A stretch of 64,000 bases of DNA from an uncultured Christensenella sp. (GTDB lineage: Bacteria > Bacillota > Clostridia > Christensenellales > Borkfalkiaceae), in contig CAJUGP010000003.1 in the NCBI GenBank assembly GCA_910586365.1, positions 1-64,000 on the forward strand, given 5' to 3'. Position numbers and translations under genes: made by a program. Shown here piece after piece: positions 49,200 to 57,600 of this stretch (within the stretch, counting starts at the first letter, position 1; each line of letters opens with the position of its first letter). The notes beneath the pieces were generated by a model. It was not told the DNA's origin. It saw only the letters and a list, made by a program, of their open reading frames with translations, and ran no database searches.

Positions 49200-49721
49200 C
49201 TACACTGTTTTACTCGCGAACCGCGGCAGGAACCTGTTGTCGAAGGTTTTATTTATGCGGTCGATATGATTCTGAATACCCACGAAGTCGTGAATAAAAT
49301 CGAAGTCAGGCGCGGCAAGCCATTCTTGAAGGCGTAAATGCCAGTGCTTATCGGCAAGGTTTAAGTCGAGCATGGCGGTCATTCTGGTTCCTTTGCTAAT
49401 TCCGAGCTTCTCGGCTCTCGTGCATATTTTCGCAAGGGTATTGAACCGATCCCAGTCCTCGCCTTTTTCTTCGCCCACCCGCTCGGCGCATATTTTTCCG
49501 TCGGCTTCGTAGACGTTAACCTCGAAAGGGTTCGCATCGCTTTCCGTATAGTCGCCATCTATGGCGTACCCGATCCTGATGACGATCTGCTTCCACGTTT
49601 CTCTGCCTTTATCGTCGCGGATGGGGCCCGTACCTTCCATAAGGGCGACGGTTCTCACGCCGCCCTTACTTGCCTTGTTGAATACCTGAATCGCTTTATT
49701 GATTGCCTGTGCCGTTGTCAT
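49200..49721 (-). CDS. 173-residue phage protein, unknown
   Basis: Starts MTTAQAINKAIQVFNKASKG; beta strands in the middle (IVIRIGYAIDGDYTESDANP) and a helical end (RLQEWLAAPDFDFIHDFVGI). Preceded by AGGAGGAAATC. Part of the early operon. Unknown function. Confidence 0.5.
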   Translation of the reverse strand: MTTAQAINKAIQVFNKASKGGVRTVALMEGTGPIRDDKGRETWKQIVIRIGYAIDGDYTESDANPFEVNVYEADGKICAERVGEEKGEDWDRFNTLAKICTRAEKLGISKGTRMTAMLDLNLADKHWHLRLQEWLAAPDFDFIHDFVGIQNHIDRINKTFDNRFLPRFASKTV

Positions 49722-49733
49722 GATTTCCTCCTA

Positions 49734-50336
49734 TTAGTCTATAAATTGGCGAAGCTCGCCGTTTTTCATTTCGTAGAACCAGCCGCAGACATTGAAGCGG
49801 ATGTAGTTCCAGTCAGTCGCATTGTAGAGGGCTTCGCGTTTAAGCTCGCCGACCTTTCTGAGCCGCCTATGGCGATTTATTTCGTAAGTGTTGACGGTGC
49901 GAACGATTTCGATTTTGTTAATATCGAAGCCGAACTCCTGATGGATGAGTTCCGCCGCCTCCGCATCGTTGAGAACCTTCGTATCGCCCACTTTTGCAAG
50001 ATCCTGATATTCGGCTTCGGAGACGTTGCGGTCGTCCTCGTAGGGCTTCCATTCTTGTTCGCGTTCGACTTGAGCGGCAAGGCGCTTGTTTTCGGCTTCG
50101 AGCCGAGCGATTTCTGCGCGGGCTTCATTTGCGGCAGCCTTCTCGGTTTCGTAGTGTTGTTCGGCATATTGCCAGCGATCGTACATACTCAGAGCCCAGT
50201 CGTTTTCAATATTCTGCTCGGCGTCAGAGAAGCATTCCCGCAGGGCGGTTCCGACGTAGCTGTTCTCACCGAGTCCGGCGACGATTTCTTTGATCTTTGC
50301 AAGGGCTTCGCGTTCTTGTTGTTTTGTTGCGTTCAT
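49734..50336 (-). CDS. 200-residue coiled-coil phage protein, unknown
   Basis: ATG 50334-50336 follows GAGGAGGAAACC. A central coiled coil (EARAEIARLEAENKRLAAQV) links an N-terminal helical region with a C-terminal beta-type domain. Second gene of the early operon. Function unknown. Confidence 0.5.
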   Translation of the reverse strand: MNATKQQEREALAKIKEIVAGLGENSYVGTALRECFSDAEQNIENDWALSMYDRWQYAEQHYETEKAAANEARAEIARLEAENKRLAAQVEREQEWKPYEDDRNVSEAEYQDLAKVGDTKVLNDAEAAELIHQEFGFDINKIEIVRTVNTYEINRHRRLRKVGELKREALYNATDWNYIRFNVCGWFYEMKNGELRQFID

Positions 50337-50346
50337 GGTTTCCTCC

Positions 50347-50532
50347 TCAATCTCCGATTTCAATGCTGTAGATGTTTACCGACTCCTGATCGTCGTCGGC
50401 GGGTTCCGTACAAATTTGAACCTTATGCCCGTTGAGCTTTCCCGAAAAGAAGAAGTTGCCTTCATGCTTTACGCTTCCCTCGTCGAGATGCAGGGCTTTT
50501 TCGATTTCCGTGGTGTGGTTAGTTACCTTCAT
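50347..50532 (-). CDS. First early protein, 61 residues, unknown
   Basis: MKVTNHTTEIEKALHLDEGS, then a beta-rich acidic end. GGAGGTAATT precedes the ATG. It is the first gene behind the early promoter, so it is the product most tightly linked to repressor control; antirepressor-type roles are common there, but nothing in the sequence proves it. Confidence 0.5.
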   Translation of the reverse strand: MKVTNHTTEIEKALHLDEGSVKHEGNFFFSGKLNGHKVQICTEPADDDQESVNIYSIEIGD

Positions 50533-50584
50533 AATTACCTCCGTGTTGACGCTTTGTTGTCGTCTTGTTATATTTTACGCTATG

Positions 50585-50684
50585 ATTATAGCTCTTCCTT
50601 TTTCCTTTGTCAATAGTTTTTTCTATGTTTTCCATAGATTTTTCTTTGAATTTCATTGATTTTTTTATATTCTCGTTATATAAT
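50585..50684. promoter_or_regulatory. Lysogeny switch: divergent early and repressor promoters
   Basis: Minus strand (early genes): TTGACA and TATAAT (50608-50613 and 50585-50590), 17 bp apart. Plus strand (repressor): TTGATT and TATAAT (50656-50661 and 50679-50684), also 17 bp. Between them lies the palindrome CTATGTTTTCCATAG (50623-50637), a likely operator. The arrangement allows one site to affect both promoters. Confidence 0.8.
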
Positions 50685-50703
50685 AGTAGGCGGAGGTTAT
50701 AAC

Positions 50704-51165
50704 ATGAAGCAAAAACGAGTTATCGACAACAAGTTCGGTCAACGTCTCCGCGAGCTTAGAACCGAGCATTGCCTTACTATGGAGCAGTTTTGCGAACGAT
50801 TTAATCGGCAATTTGGGACTAAGATCAGCAAGTGCACGATTTCCCGTTATGAAAATAGCGTACAGGAGCCGATGCTGAATACGGTAGAACTTATTGCAAA
50901 ATTTTTTAATGTTTCCCCCGTTTATTTAATCGGGCAGACTGACGTCCGTAATATTGCCGAAAATATTCAGAACAGCGCCGTCGTACAGGGCAACACCGCG
51001 ACGACGCTCATCGTTCGGAACGGCGGCATCGTAAAGCGCGAACTGAACGACAACGAAGTCGAGCTTCTCCGCATCCTTGAGATTTTGGACGTTAAGGGGC
51101 GCACGGCACTTATGGCTTACGCCTTCGAGCTCGAAGAAAAACAAAAACAGCGCACGGGGAACTGA
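50704..51165 (+). CDS. CI-like phage repressor (XRE family)
   Basis: A 153-residue protein. ATG 50704 follows GGCGGAGG. The HTH (FGQRLRELRTEHCLTMEQFC, then TKISKCTISRYENSVQEPML) occupies residues about 10-75. The C-terminal part is short, without the Ser-Lys peptidase of LexA-type CI proteins, so induction would need another route. Downstream, the 34-codon frame and integrase follow in the same direction, implying a lysogeny operon. Confidence 0.88.
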   Translation: MKQKRVIDNKFGQRLRELRTEHCLTMEQFCERFNRQFGTKISKCTISRYENSVQEPMLNTVELIAKFFNVSPVYLIGQTDVRNIAENIQNSAVVQGNTATTLIVRNGGIVKRELNDNEVELLRILEILDVKGRTALMAYAFELEEKQKQRTGN

Positions 51166-51168
51166 GAG

Positions 51169-51273
51169 ATGCCGACAAACGAAAAAAGGGCTCCCGCAGG
51201 TCGAAGCCTGACGGAAGCTATAAAAGAAAACTGCGGCGCGACTACCCTGCCCAGCCGCCGAGGTGCGCTATGA
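51169..51273 (+). CDS. Possible 34-residue coupling peptide before integrase
   Basis: A frame from ATG 51169 to TGA 51271-51273, overlapping the integrase ATG as ATGA. The peptide (MPTNEKRAPAGRSLTEAIKE...) starts 3 bp after the repressor stop. It may couple integrase translation to that of the repressor. Small and unproven. Confidence 0.35.
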   Translation: MPTNEKRAPAGRSLTEAIKENCGATTLPSRRGAL

Positions 51274-52769
51274 TGCGGGCGGCTTTTTACGGGCGCTATT
51301 CCAGCCACGCGCAAAAGGACACTTCTATTGAGCAGCAGCTTCGGGAATGCCGCGAATGGGCGCAACGAAACGACGTGCAGATCGTCGCCGAATATAGTGA
51401 CCGCGCTCTGACGGGAACGACCGACCGTCGCGAGCAGTTCCAGAAGATGATCCGTGACGCCGCGAAAGGACGGTGGCAGCTCGTTCTCTGCTATAAGGTT
51501 GACCGCTTCGCGCGTAACCGTTACGACAGCGCGACCTATAAGGCGAAGCTGAAGAAGTACGGCATCCGCGTCGTGTACGCGATGGAATCAATTCCCGAAG
51601 GGCCCGAGGGGATCCTGCTTGAATCGGTTCTGGAAGGATCCGCCGAATACTACAGCGCGAACTTATCGCAGAACATAAGGCGCGGGATGCACGAAAACGC
51701 GCTCGAGTGCAAAGTCAATAACGGCGCGATGCCGCTCGGGCTTATGAAAGGCGCCGACGGGCGCTATACGATTGAGCCTGCGGGCGCGACCGTCGTGCGC
51801 GATATTTTCGAGATGTACGCCGCCGGCTCGAACGTCATCCAGATAATCACGGCGCTGAATGCGCGGGGCTTGAAAACGAGCACCGGCGGGCGCTGGAATA
51901 AAAACAGCTTGCACCGCATACTTCGGAACGAGAAGTACGTCGGCATTTATAATTGGGGCGGCGTCCGTATCGAGGGCGGCATCCCGGCAATACTTTCAAA
52001 GGAGCTATTCAACGAAGTGCAGGAACGCATGAAAAAAGTCGCCCGCGCACCGGGCGCGAGCAGAACGGAAGTCGACTATATTCTGACCGGCAAGCTCTTC
52101 TGCGGTCATTGCGGCAGTCCGATGATCGGCGAAAGCGGAACGAGCCGCAGCGGCAAAAAATTCTACTACTACTCTTGCGCCGAACGCAAACACCGGCGCG
52201 CTTGCAAAAAGAAGCCCGTCCGAAAGGAATGGATCGAGGAAACGCTCGTCAGGCTCCTGCGCGAGCGGTGTCTGACCGACGACGTCATCCGCGTGATCGT
52301 CGACGCGGCGATGGATCTGCAGGAACGCGAAAAGGACGACAGCGTTCTCCGCGGATTCGAGACGGAGCTCGTCGAAGTTAAGCGCGCGATCGCGAACTTG
52401 ATCTCTGCCATCGAGCAAGGCATTATTACGCCCAGCACGAAGCAACGGCTCGACGATCTCGAAGCGCGGCGCGTAGATCTGGAAGTCGCGATCGAGGATG
52501 AAAAGGTTCAGCAGCCGCAGTTGACGCGCGACCAGCTCACGTTCTGGCTCGAACGGTTCCGCGACGGAGATCCTTCGGATCCGAAGTTCCGCGAATCGTT
52601 TATTGAGATCTTTGTGTCTAAGGTCTACCTTTATGACGACCATTTCCGCGCGGTTTGCAATTATACCGGCGACAGCGAAGGCATAACATACGACTTTGTC
52701 AACGATATAGAGAGCTGGGGCGACGCTGGCGAAGTGTTCGACTTTGAAGCCCCGAGCTCCACCACCTAA
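51270..52769 (+). CDS. Large serine recombinase (phage integrase)
   Basis: A 499-residue protein. The resolvase domain starts AAFYGRYSSHAQKDTSIEQQ with the catalytic Ser11/Ser12, followed by YKVDRFARNRYDSATYKAKL with the conserved Arg residues. A recombinase domain (MPLGLMKGADGRYTIEP) and a zinc ribbon (FCGHCGSPMIG...YYYSCAERKHRRACKKK) follow, then a coiled coil near residue 370. Such enzymes need no host factor but a directionality factor for excision, which I could not identify. The stop is 12 bp from the proposed attR core. Confidence 0.95.
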   Translation: MMRAAFYGRYSSHAQKDTSIEQQLRECREWAQRNDVQIVAEYSDRALTGTTDRREQFQKMIRDAAKGRWQLVLCYKVDRFARNRYDSATYKAKLKKYGIRVVYAMESIPEGPEGILLESVLEGSAEYYSANLSQNIRRGMHENALECKVNNGAMPLGLMKGADGRYTIEPAGATVVRDIFEMYAAGSNVIQIITALNARGLKTSTGGRWNKNSLHRILRNEKYVGIYNWGGVRIEGGIPAILSKELFNEVQERMKKVARAPGASRTEVDYILTGKLFCGHCGSPMIGESGTSRSGKKFYYYSCAERKHRRACKKKPVRKEWIEETLVRLLRERCLTDDVIRVIVDAAMDLQEREKDDSVLRGFETELVEVKRAIANLISAIEQGIITPSTKQRLDDLEARRVDLEVAIEDEKVQQPQLTRDQLTFWLERFRDGDPSDPKFRESFIEIFVSKVYLYDDHFRAVCNYTGDSEGITYDFVNDIESWGDAGEVFDFEAPSSTT

Positions 52770-52804
52770 AAAGCACGGTATGTACAACATATTGTGCTTT
52801 TTAG
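52768..52804. other. Proposed attR with imperfect palindrome
   Basis: AAAAAGCAC, GGTATGT, ACA, ACATATT and GTGCTTTTT form an imperfect palindrome just after the integrase stop. TGTACA at 52781-52786 also occurs at 5579-5584 on the other side. Rejoining the phage-side arms gives CGGTATGTACAGTACCG, a near-palindromic attP. The same structure might double as the integrase terminator. Confidence 0.55.
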
Positions 52805-52872
52805 TTTGCTCATGTTCGGGTATATAGTTGTCGAGCGTGTGGGAAAACTGTGGATTATCATCATTCGGCACT

Positions 52873-52939
52873 AGCACGCCGACGGTATGAGCGCGACGGC
52901 GCAGGCTTCTCCCGTCCGCGCTCATACCGTCGGCGTGCT
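52873..52939. repeat. Long GC-rich stem-loop in sigma C-terminal region (H2)
   Basis: Perfect 23-bp arms (52873-52895 and 52917-52939), one begins AGCACGCCGACGG, around an inner stem GACGG/CCGTC. The loop contains CGGCGCAGGCTT, as in H1 (2247-2291). The arms differ between H1 and H2 but remain paired. Confidence 0.8.
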
Positions 52940-53363
52940 GTGCGATTTTACGCCGTGCGTAATACTCGCGGTTGTACTCTTTACGCCTTTCGGCGTTCTT
53001 TCGCTTCCACAGCGCGGAAGCACCGTATATGCGTTTATACTCGTCGTCGGGCATATCGTCGGTTTTAGGGGCATTCCTGCCCTTTGTATGGCGTTCTTGC
53101 CGTTCCATGTCATAGAAGCGCGTGCAATCGATTTCGCCGTACTGTTCGATTATGGGCAGTATATCGCCTTTGAGCTTAAACAACCGTTTGCCGAGCCGTT
53201 GCAAGTAGTGCGATACATTTCCTTGTGCTATGCCCATAGCTTCGGCGATTTCGGCGTTATCGAAACCGCGCATATACAGCTCGTAGAATGTCAGCATTTT
53301 CGAGTACTGCTTCAACAGCTTGCACACTTCGGTTATGTATATTTCGGTGTGGTCGGGCGTGTC

Positions 53364-53393
53364 CGCTTCGGCTTCGAATCCCGGTAACAGCTC
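53364..53393. repeat. 30-bp direct repeat, right copy (element junction R)
   Basis: Identical to 3518-3547. Here the repeat is followed on the plus strand by CA, completing a tRNA-like CTCCA end, and then by an intrinsic terminator. This suggests that the original site was the 3' end of a transcribed RNA or gene. Confidence 0.8.
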
Positions 53394-53401
53394 CAAACGA
53401 A

Positions 53402-53427
53402 AAACCACCGTATCGGTGGTTTTTTTG
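53402..53427 (+). terminator. Intrinsic terminator beside junction R
   Basis: ACCACCG, loop TAT, CGGTGGT, then seven T. Reads as a plus-strand terminator just outside the right repeat. Confidence 0.8.
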
Positions 53428-53673
53428 TGGAAATGCAACGAAACGAGCGCCGCGAGATACAGTAAAATAAAACTATAAGAAAAAAGAGCCTTAAAGTAAA
53501 AGAATCGACGGCACAGGTTCGGGCTGTCGTGCGTTGCGCAAAGCCGTTCCTTAGCTCTCTTTCGTGTCGAACTCCCAATACGGCGCATGCTTTAAGCTAT
53601 CGCGATTACCGTAAATAGTAAAATCGTAATTGTTGTACAAACTATTGCTTTTCTTCCGTTTTTCATAGTGACA
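53428..53673. other. Region without a supportable gene
   Basis: About 245 bp between the terminator and the lipoprotein remnant. Only short overlapping frames are seen. No RNA gene or repeat recognised. It probably marks the outer flank of the island. Confidence 0.4.
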
Positions 53674-54984
53674 TTAACCCCTTTTATCGCTTCTCAATAT
53701 ATAACCGCAAATATCGTCTGTGTTTTTTGCACGGCTATCCACGTTTAACTTATTATTGTTTTTACAATCGGTTACTTGCCAAGCAACTCCCGTTATTCCA
53801 CCTATATAACTTATACTGTCTTTCGGGTGTATAGATTCAAAACCGTATATATTTCCTTGATTGGTACAATTTTCTATGTATGAACCGTATCCCGCTATCC
53901 CGCCGAAATATTTGAATATCGCTCTGTAATAATTGCTAAGGTTTTCAAAATTTTTGTTTCTATATATATTGCCGTAATTATTGCAATTTCTTATAATAGA
54001 CTTATTTTCTTTTAATAAATCGCTACCGTAATAATAATGACCTGACACTTCGCCTACAATACCGCCTACACATATTACGCCTATAATATTACCATAGTTA
54101 TCGCAATTTTCAATAACGCTGCTGTCGCGTTCCACCCCGTCAACGTTAGGCAACCATACTTCACCCACAATACCGCCTAAGCTATCGCTTAACTGTATCT
54201 TGCTATTACCCTCGACCCTTGATGAAAAGTTTCCGTAATTTTTGCAGTTACTTACCGTGCCCGATATAAGCTTCCCGACTATCGCCGCGTCGCTGTCTTT
54301 ACCGTCGCCGTAATTGATTACGTTTTCTATTCAGCAATTCAATGCGTACGAAATTAGCCCGCCGCCGCCGTCTACGCGCGAATAATTGATTATATTCTTA
54401 ATAACGCTGTTTTCCGCGCGCGCACAAAACACTCTTTCCTTTCGCCTACCTGTTTGCGAGATAGTCAATTCACTCGACAACACAAAATTTGTTATATACG
54501 CATCCTTCACATAATCGAATATATACCGCTCACAAACTCCGTATATCTTATAATTATTGCCGTTGAATTTACCCGTAAACGGAATATCGAATTTACTGAA
54601 ATTACCAAATCTAAAATCATATACCTCGCCGATATATCTATCGTCGCCCGTAATATCCACGTCGCCCGTAAGTATGTAGTTTTTACTTAAATAATCCGCA
54701 CCGTATGTATAAGAGTCAATATCCAAGCTATCTATCGGGTAATATATCTCGCCGTCTATTTCTATCGTTTCCGCGCCTTCGGGTATCTCTATATGCTCGC
54801 GCCCCGCCGCGTCGTCCTCCGCTTCCTTTGCTTTTGCTATTTCGGGATTGTCGAACTGCCCCGGCACTGCCGCGTTCGACGTGTCCACGTACGGCTTTTC
54901 CCCGTCGCACCCCAAACAACACATTATCCCCGTCATAACCATGCACAACGATATTACTATGCTTATAAGCTTTTTGCTTTTCAT
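53674..54984 (-). pseudogene. GLUG-motif lipoprotein gene with in-frame TGA
   Basis: The N-terminus is a lipoprotein signal (MKSKKLISIVISLCMVMTGI, lipobox CCLGC). Then come repeats of the type GGIVGEV...IENCDNYGNI, the GLUG-like beta-helix repeats of surface adhesins. One TGA (54331-54333) interrupts an otherwise open frame of 436 codons; both sides stay in the same frame and family. AAAGGAG lies upstream of the ATG. Either a nonsense mutation or a sequencing error. The AT-richness differs from the GC-rich chromosome to the right. Confidence 0.75.
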
Positions 54985-55146
54985 AATTTACTCCTTTTTA
55001 TTATATTAAGCGATAGACGCCGCATTTGTCAACCTTGTTCCGTGTTTTCCGCAAGCTCCGTAGCTTGCTCATTTTCCGCATATGCCGATTTGTGCGGAAC
55101 GCATAAAGCTATAAATACAAATTTCGGAAAACATAGTAATCGTCCT

Positions 55147-56040
55147 TTATGGGCGAGCGCCGCGTTGCGGCGCCGATAGGCGGCGGGTGAGGAGTTTGAG
55201 AAATATTTGCGCGGCTTTGGATAGCTCCCTGTACTTTTTCCAAACCACCTTTATCTCCGCTTCGACCGTCGGGCGCAGCGGGCGAAAGACGAGCGCGTCG
55301 CCCGTCGTGTTTATCAGCTTGTCCAAGCACAGCACTCCGCCCGCGCCGTTAAGCGCAAAGTACGTGGCGTTGCACAATAGATTGTACGAGCCGATTACGT
55401 TGACGGGCACGCCGTTCAGCCACTCGTTAAGACGGCTTTTTTGCAGCGATTGCCGAGACTGCATGACGGGCAAGCCCGACAAATCCTCGGGCGCGATAAA
55501 CTCCTTTTGCGCGAGCGGATGGTCGCTGCGCAGCAAAAGTCCCCATCGGTCGCGGTACGGTAAGCTCAGGCTCTCGTACTTAGTTATATCGGGCGGTTGC
55601 ATCAGCAACCCGAAATCTATCAGCCCTTTGTCGAGCCGCTCGGTTACGTCGATTATGTCGCCGCTGTAAATGTGAATTTTCACCTCGGGATAATCGCGGA
55701 GCAGGTCGAGCGCCGCGTCGGCGAGAAAAGTCATGCCGTAGCTCTCGCCGCCGCCGATATACACTTCGCCGTGCGCGCCGTCCGTCAAATCGAGCCATTC
55801 CCGCTCGGCTTTGTCGTAAAGCTCCGTTATTTCCTCGGCGCGCTTGCGTAAAAGCCGCCCCGCGTCGGTCAAAAGCGTTTTGCGCCCCGTGCGTAAAAAC
55901 AGCGGCTGCCCGACCTCCGCTTCCATGCTTTGGATTTGCCGAGTGAGACAGGGCTGGGTTATGTGCAGGTATTCCGCCGCACGCGTTATGCTCTCCTCGC
56001 GTGCCACGGCGAGAAAATATTTTAGCTCCCTAAGCTCCAT
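55147..56040 (-). CDS. LysR-family transcriptional regulator
   Basis: A 297-residue protein: MELRELKYFLAVAREESITR with HTH AAEYLHITQPCLTRQIQSME, then a substrate-binding domain (GEVYIGGGESYGMTFLADAA). ATG 56038-56040 was chosen as the family start. It is divergent from the Fe-S aldo/keto reductase gene across about 400 bp, so that gene is the likely target. Confidence 0.93.
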   Translation of the reverse strand: MELRELKYFLAVAREESITRAAEYLHITQPCLTRQIQSMEAEVGQPLFLRTGRKTLLTDAGRLLRKRAEEITELYDKAEREWLDLTDGAHGEVYIGGGESYGMTFLADAALDLLRDYPEVKIHIYSGDIIDVTERLDKGLIDFGLLMQPPDITKYESLSLPYRDRWGLLLRSDHPLAQKEFIAPEDLSGLPVMQSRQSLQKSRLNEWLNGVPVNVIGSYNLLCNATYFALNGAGGVLCLDKLINTTGDALVFRPLRPTVEAEIKVVWKKYRELSKAAQIFLKLLTRRLSAPQRGARP

Positions 56041-56440
56041 ACGCGCATTATAGCACAAGCGCGCTCGAAAATCAACAATGCGCGCAAGGCATACGTTTCC
56101 ATAAAATATAAGTATTTGACATATTGCAAACGCGGAATTATAATCGAAGCAGGACGGGCGCGACTGCGACTGAAAGAGCTTTTGGGCGACGGCAACGTGA
56201 CGGTAACGCTGTCGCTGCGGGCGTCGCGCGCGTATCGAAGCACGACAATTATTTAAAAGGTATTTACTTTTTTGCGTTTATCTTGTATAATATGTAAATC
56301 AAACGACAAAGTTCAGGGCTTACGACGAGGAGCTTGTGAAACGGTTAATCAAGCCGCGGAGTTTACGCGTCTGCGACGAGGAGCTTGCAGGCGACGCGGC
56401 GTAACAAACAACGCAGACGACGGTGTTTAAAGGAGGTTTT
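56041..56440 (+). promoter_or_regulatory. Intergenic region with two promoters and a direct repeat
   Basis: No gene in 400 bp. Promoter 1: TTGACA 56116-56121 and TATAAT 56139-56144, 17 bp apart. Promoter 2: TTTACT 56263-56268 and TATAAT 56286-56291, 17 bp apart. A 14-bp direct repeat CGACGAGGAGCTTG occurs at 56323-56336 and 56374-56387. AGGAGG precedes the reductase ATG. LysR sites may be among these. Confidence 0.65.
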
Positions 56441-57571
56441 ATGATTTACAGACAATTCGGCGACAAGAAGCTGTCCGCGCTCGGGTTCGGATGCATGCGC
56501 TTGCCCGTAAAGGCCGGCGTATACTCGCAAATCGACGAGCCTGCGGCGGCGGAAATGATTGATTACGCGATTAAAAGCGGGGTCAATTATTTCGACACCG
56601 CCTGGGGATATCACGACGGGCAGTCGGAAATCGTCATGGGCAGGATTTTGTCCAAGTACCCGCGCGAAAGCTTTTATCTTGCGAGCAAGTTCCCCGGCTA
56701 CGACCTTGCGAACATGGACAAGGTAGAGGAAATTTTCGAAAAGCAGCTAGAAAAGTGCGGCGTGGAATATTTCGATTTTTATTTGTTCCACAACGTTTGC
56801 GAAATGAATATCGACGATTATCTCGACGAGCGGCACGGCATATTCGCGTATCTTAAAAAGCAAAAGGACGCGGGCAGGATAAAGCACCTCGGGTTTTCGG
56901 CGCACGGCGATATGGACGTAATCACGCGCTTTCTCGACAAGTACGGCGATTACATGGAGTTCGGGCAGCTGCAAATAAATTATTTGGATTGGAAGTTCCA
57001 AAACGCCAAAGAAAAGGTCGAGCTGTTGACGAGCCGAAATATTCCCGTTTGGGTAATGGAGCCGCTGCGCGGCGGCAAGCTCGCGGCGCTCGACGCCGAC
57101 GACGAAAAAACGCTCAAAGCCTTGCGCCCCGACGAGGGCGTGCCCGCATGGGCGTTCCGCTTTTTGCAAAGCCTGCCGCAGGTGACGATGATTCTTTCGG
57201 GCATGTCGGACATGGCGCAGACGAAGGACAACATGGCTACGTTTGCGACCGACAAACCGCTCGACGCGGCGGAAACGGCCGCGCTTATGGGCATTGCCGA
57301 CGACATGATAAAAAAATCGGCGTTGCCGTGCACCGAGTGCCGATATTGCACGAGCCATTGCGCCAAGGGCTTGGACATTCCCGCGCTGATTAAGCTGTAC
57401 AACGAGCATCGTTTTACGGGCGGCGGGTTTATCGCGCCTATGGTGCTGGGTACGTTTGCGGAGGACAAGCGCCCCGCCGCGTGCGTGGGCTGTCGCAGCT
57501 GCGAGGCGGTGTGTCCGCAAAGCATTCGCATTTCCGAAATGATGAAGGATTTTTGCGCGCGGCTCAAATAA
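56441..57571 (+). CDS. Aldo/keto reductase with C-terminal 4Fe-4S ferredoxin domain
   Basis: A 376-residue protein. ATG 56441 follows AAAGGAGG. The barrel has LGFGCMRLPV at the start, NYFDTAWGYHDGQSEIVMGR (catalytic Asp/Tyr) and FYLFHNV. Two clusters of cysteines follow: CTECRYCTSHCAKGLDI and CVGCRSCEAVCPQSIRISE. Such Fe-S aldo/keto reductases are widespread in anaerobic Bacillota and are thought to transfer electrons to carbonyl substrates. Divergent from LysR. Confidence 0.93.
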   Translation: MIYRQFGDKKLSALGFGCMRLPVKAGVYSQIDEPAAAEMIDYAIKSGVNYFDTAWGYHDGQSEIVMGRILSKYPRESFYLASKFPGYDLANMDKVEEIFEKQLEKCGVEYFDFYLFHNVCEMNIDDYLDERHGIFAYLKKQKDAGRIKHLGFSAHGDMDVITRFLDKYGDYMEFGQLQINYLDWKFQNAKEKVELLTSRNIPVWVMEPLRGGKLAALDADDEKTLKALRPDEGVPAWAFRFLQSLPQVTMILSGMSDMAQTKDNMATFATDKPLDAAETAALMGIADDMIKKSALPCTECRYCTSHCAKGLDIPALIKLYNEHRFTGGGFIAPMVLGTFAEDKRPAACVGCRSCEAVCPQSIRISEMMKDFCARLK

Positions 57572-57600
57572 ATCGAGCTTACGGATTTACGGAGGGTATT

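Larger units (their letters stand above)
5579..52786. mobile_element. Prophage: contractile-tail phage with DGR, about 47.2 kb
   Basis: The boundaries are proposed from a shared TGTACA at 5579-5584 and 52781-52786, next to the left-end terminator and to the serine integrase stop codon. Content is complete in order for a temperate phage with lambda-like head genes and a P2-like contractile tail, plus lysogeny switch, replication, methylation and DGR modules. The sheath frameshift and the lack of a recognisable endolysin raise doubt about full viability. The edges are inferred. Confidence 0.75.
52787..53393 (-). pseudogene. Sigma-factor-like gene, C-terminal half (region 4)
   Basis: Read leftward from the 30-bp repeat (ELLPGFEAEA): DTPDHTEIYITEVCKLLKQY, then the region-4 helix-turn-helix LTFYELYMRGFDNAEIAEAM, GIAQGNVSHYLQRLGKRLF, and a basic tail that includes stem-loop H2. 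The frame has no stop before the prophage and continues antisense into the integrase gene. The N-terminal half is at 3518-3973. Together they would form a plasmid- or phage-type alternative sigma factor. Confidence 0.7.

Noticed and set aside
52005..53588. A 527-codon minus-strand gene
   Set aside because: Only the part from the 30-bp repeat to the proposed attR is sigma-like; the remainder is antisense to the integrase and the 5' extension runs through a terminator.
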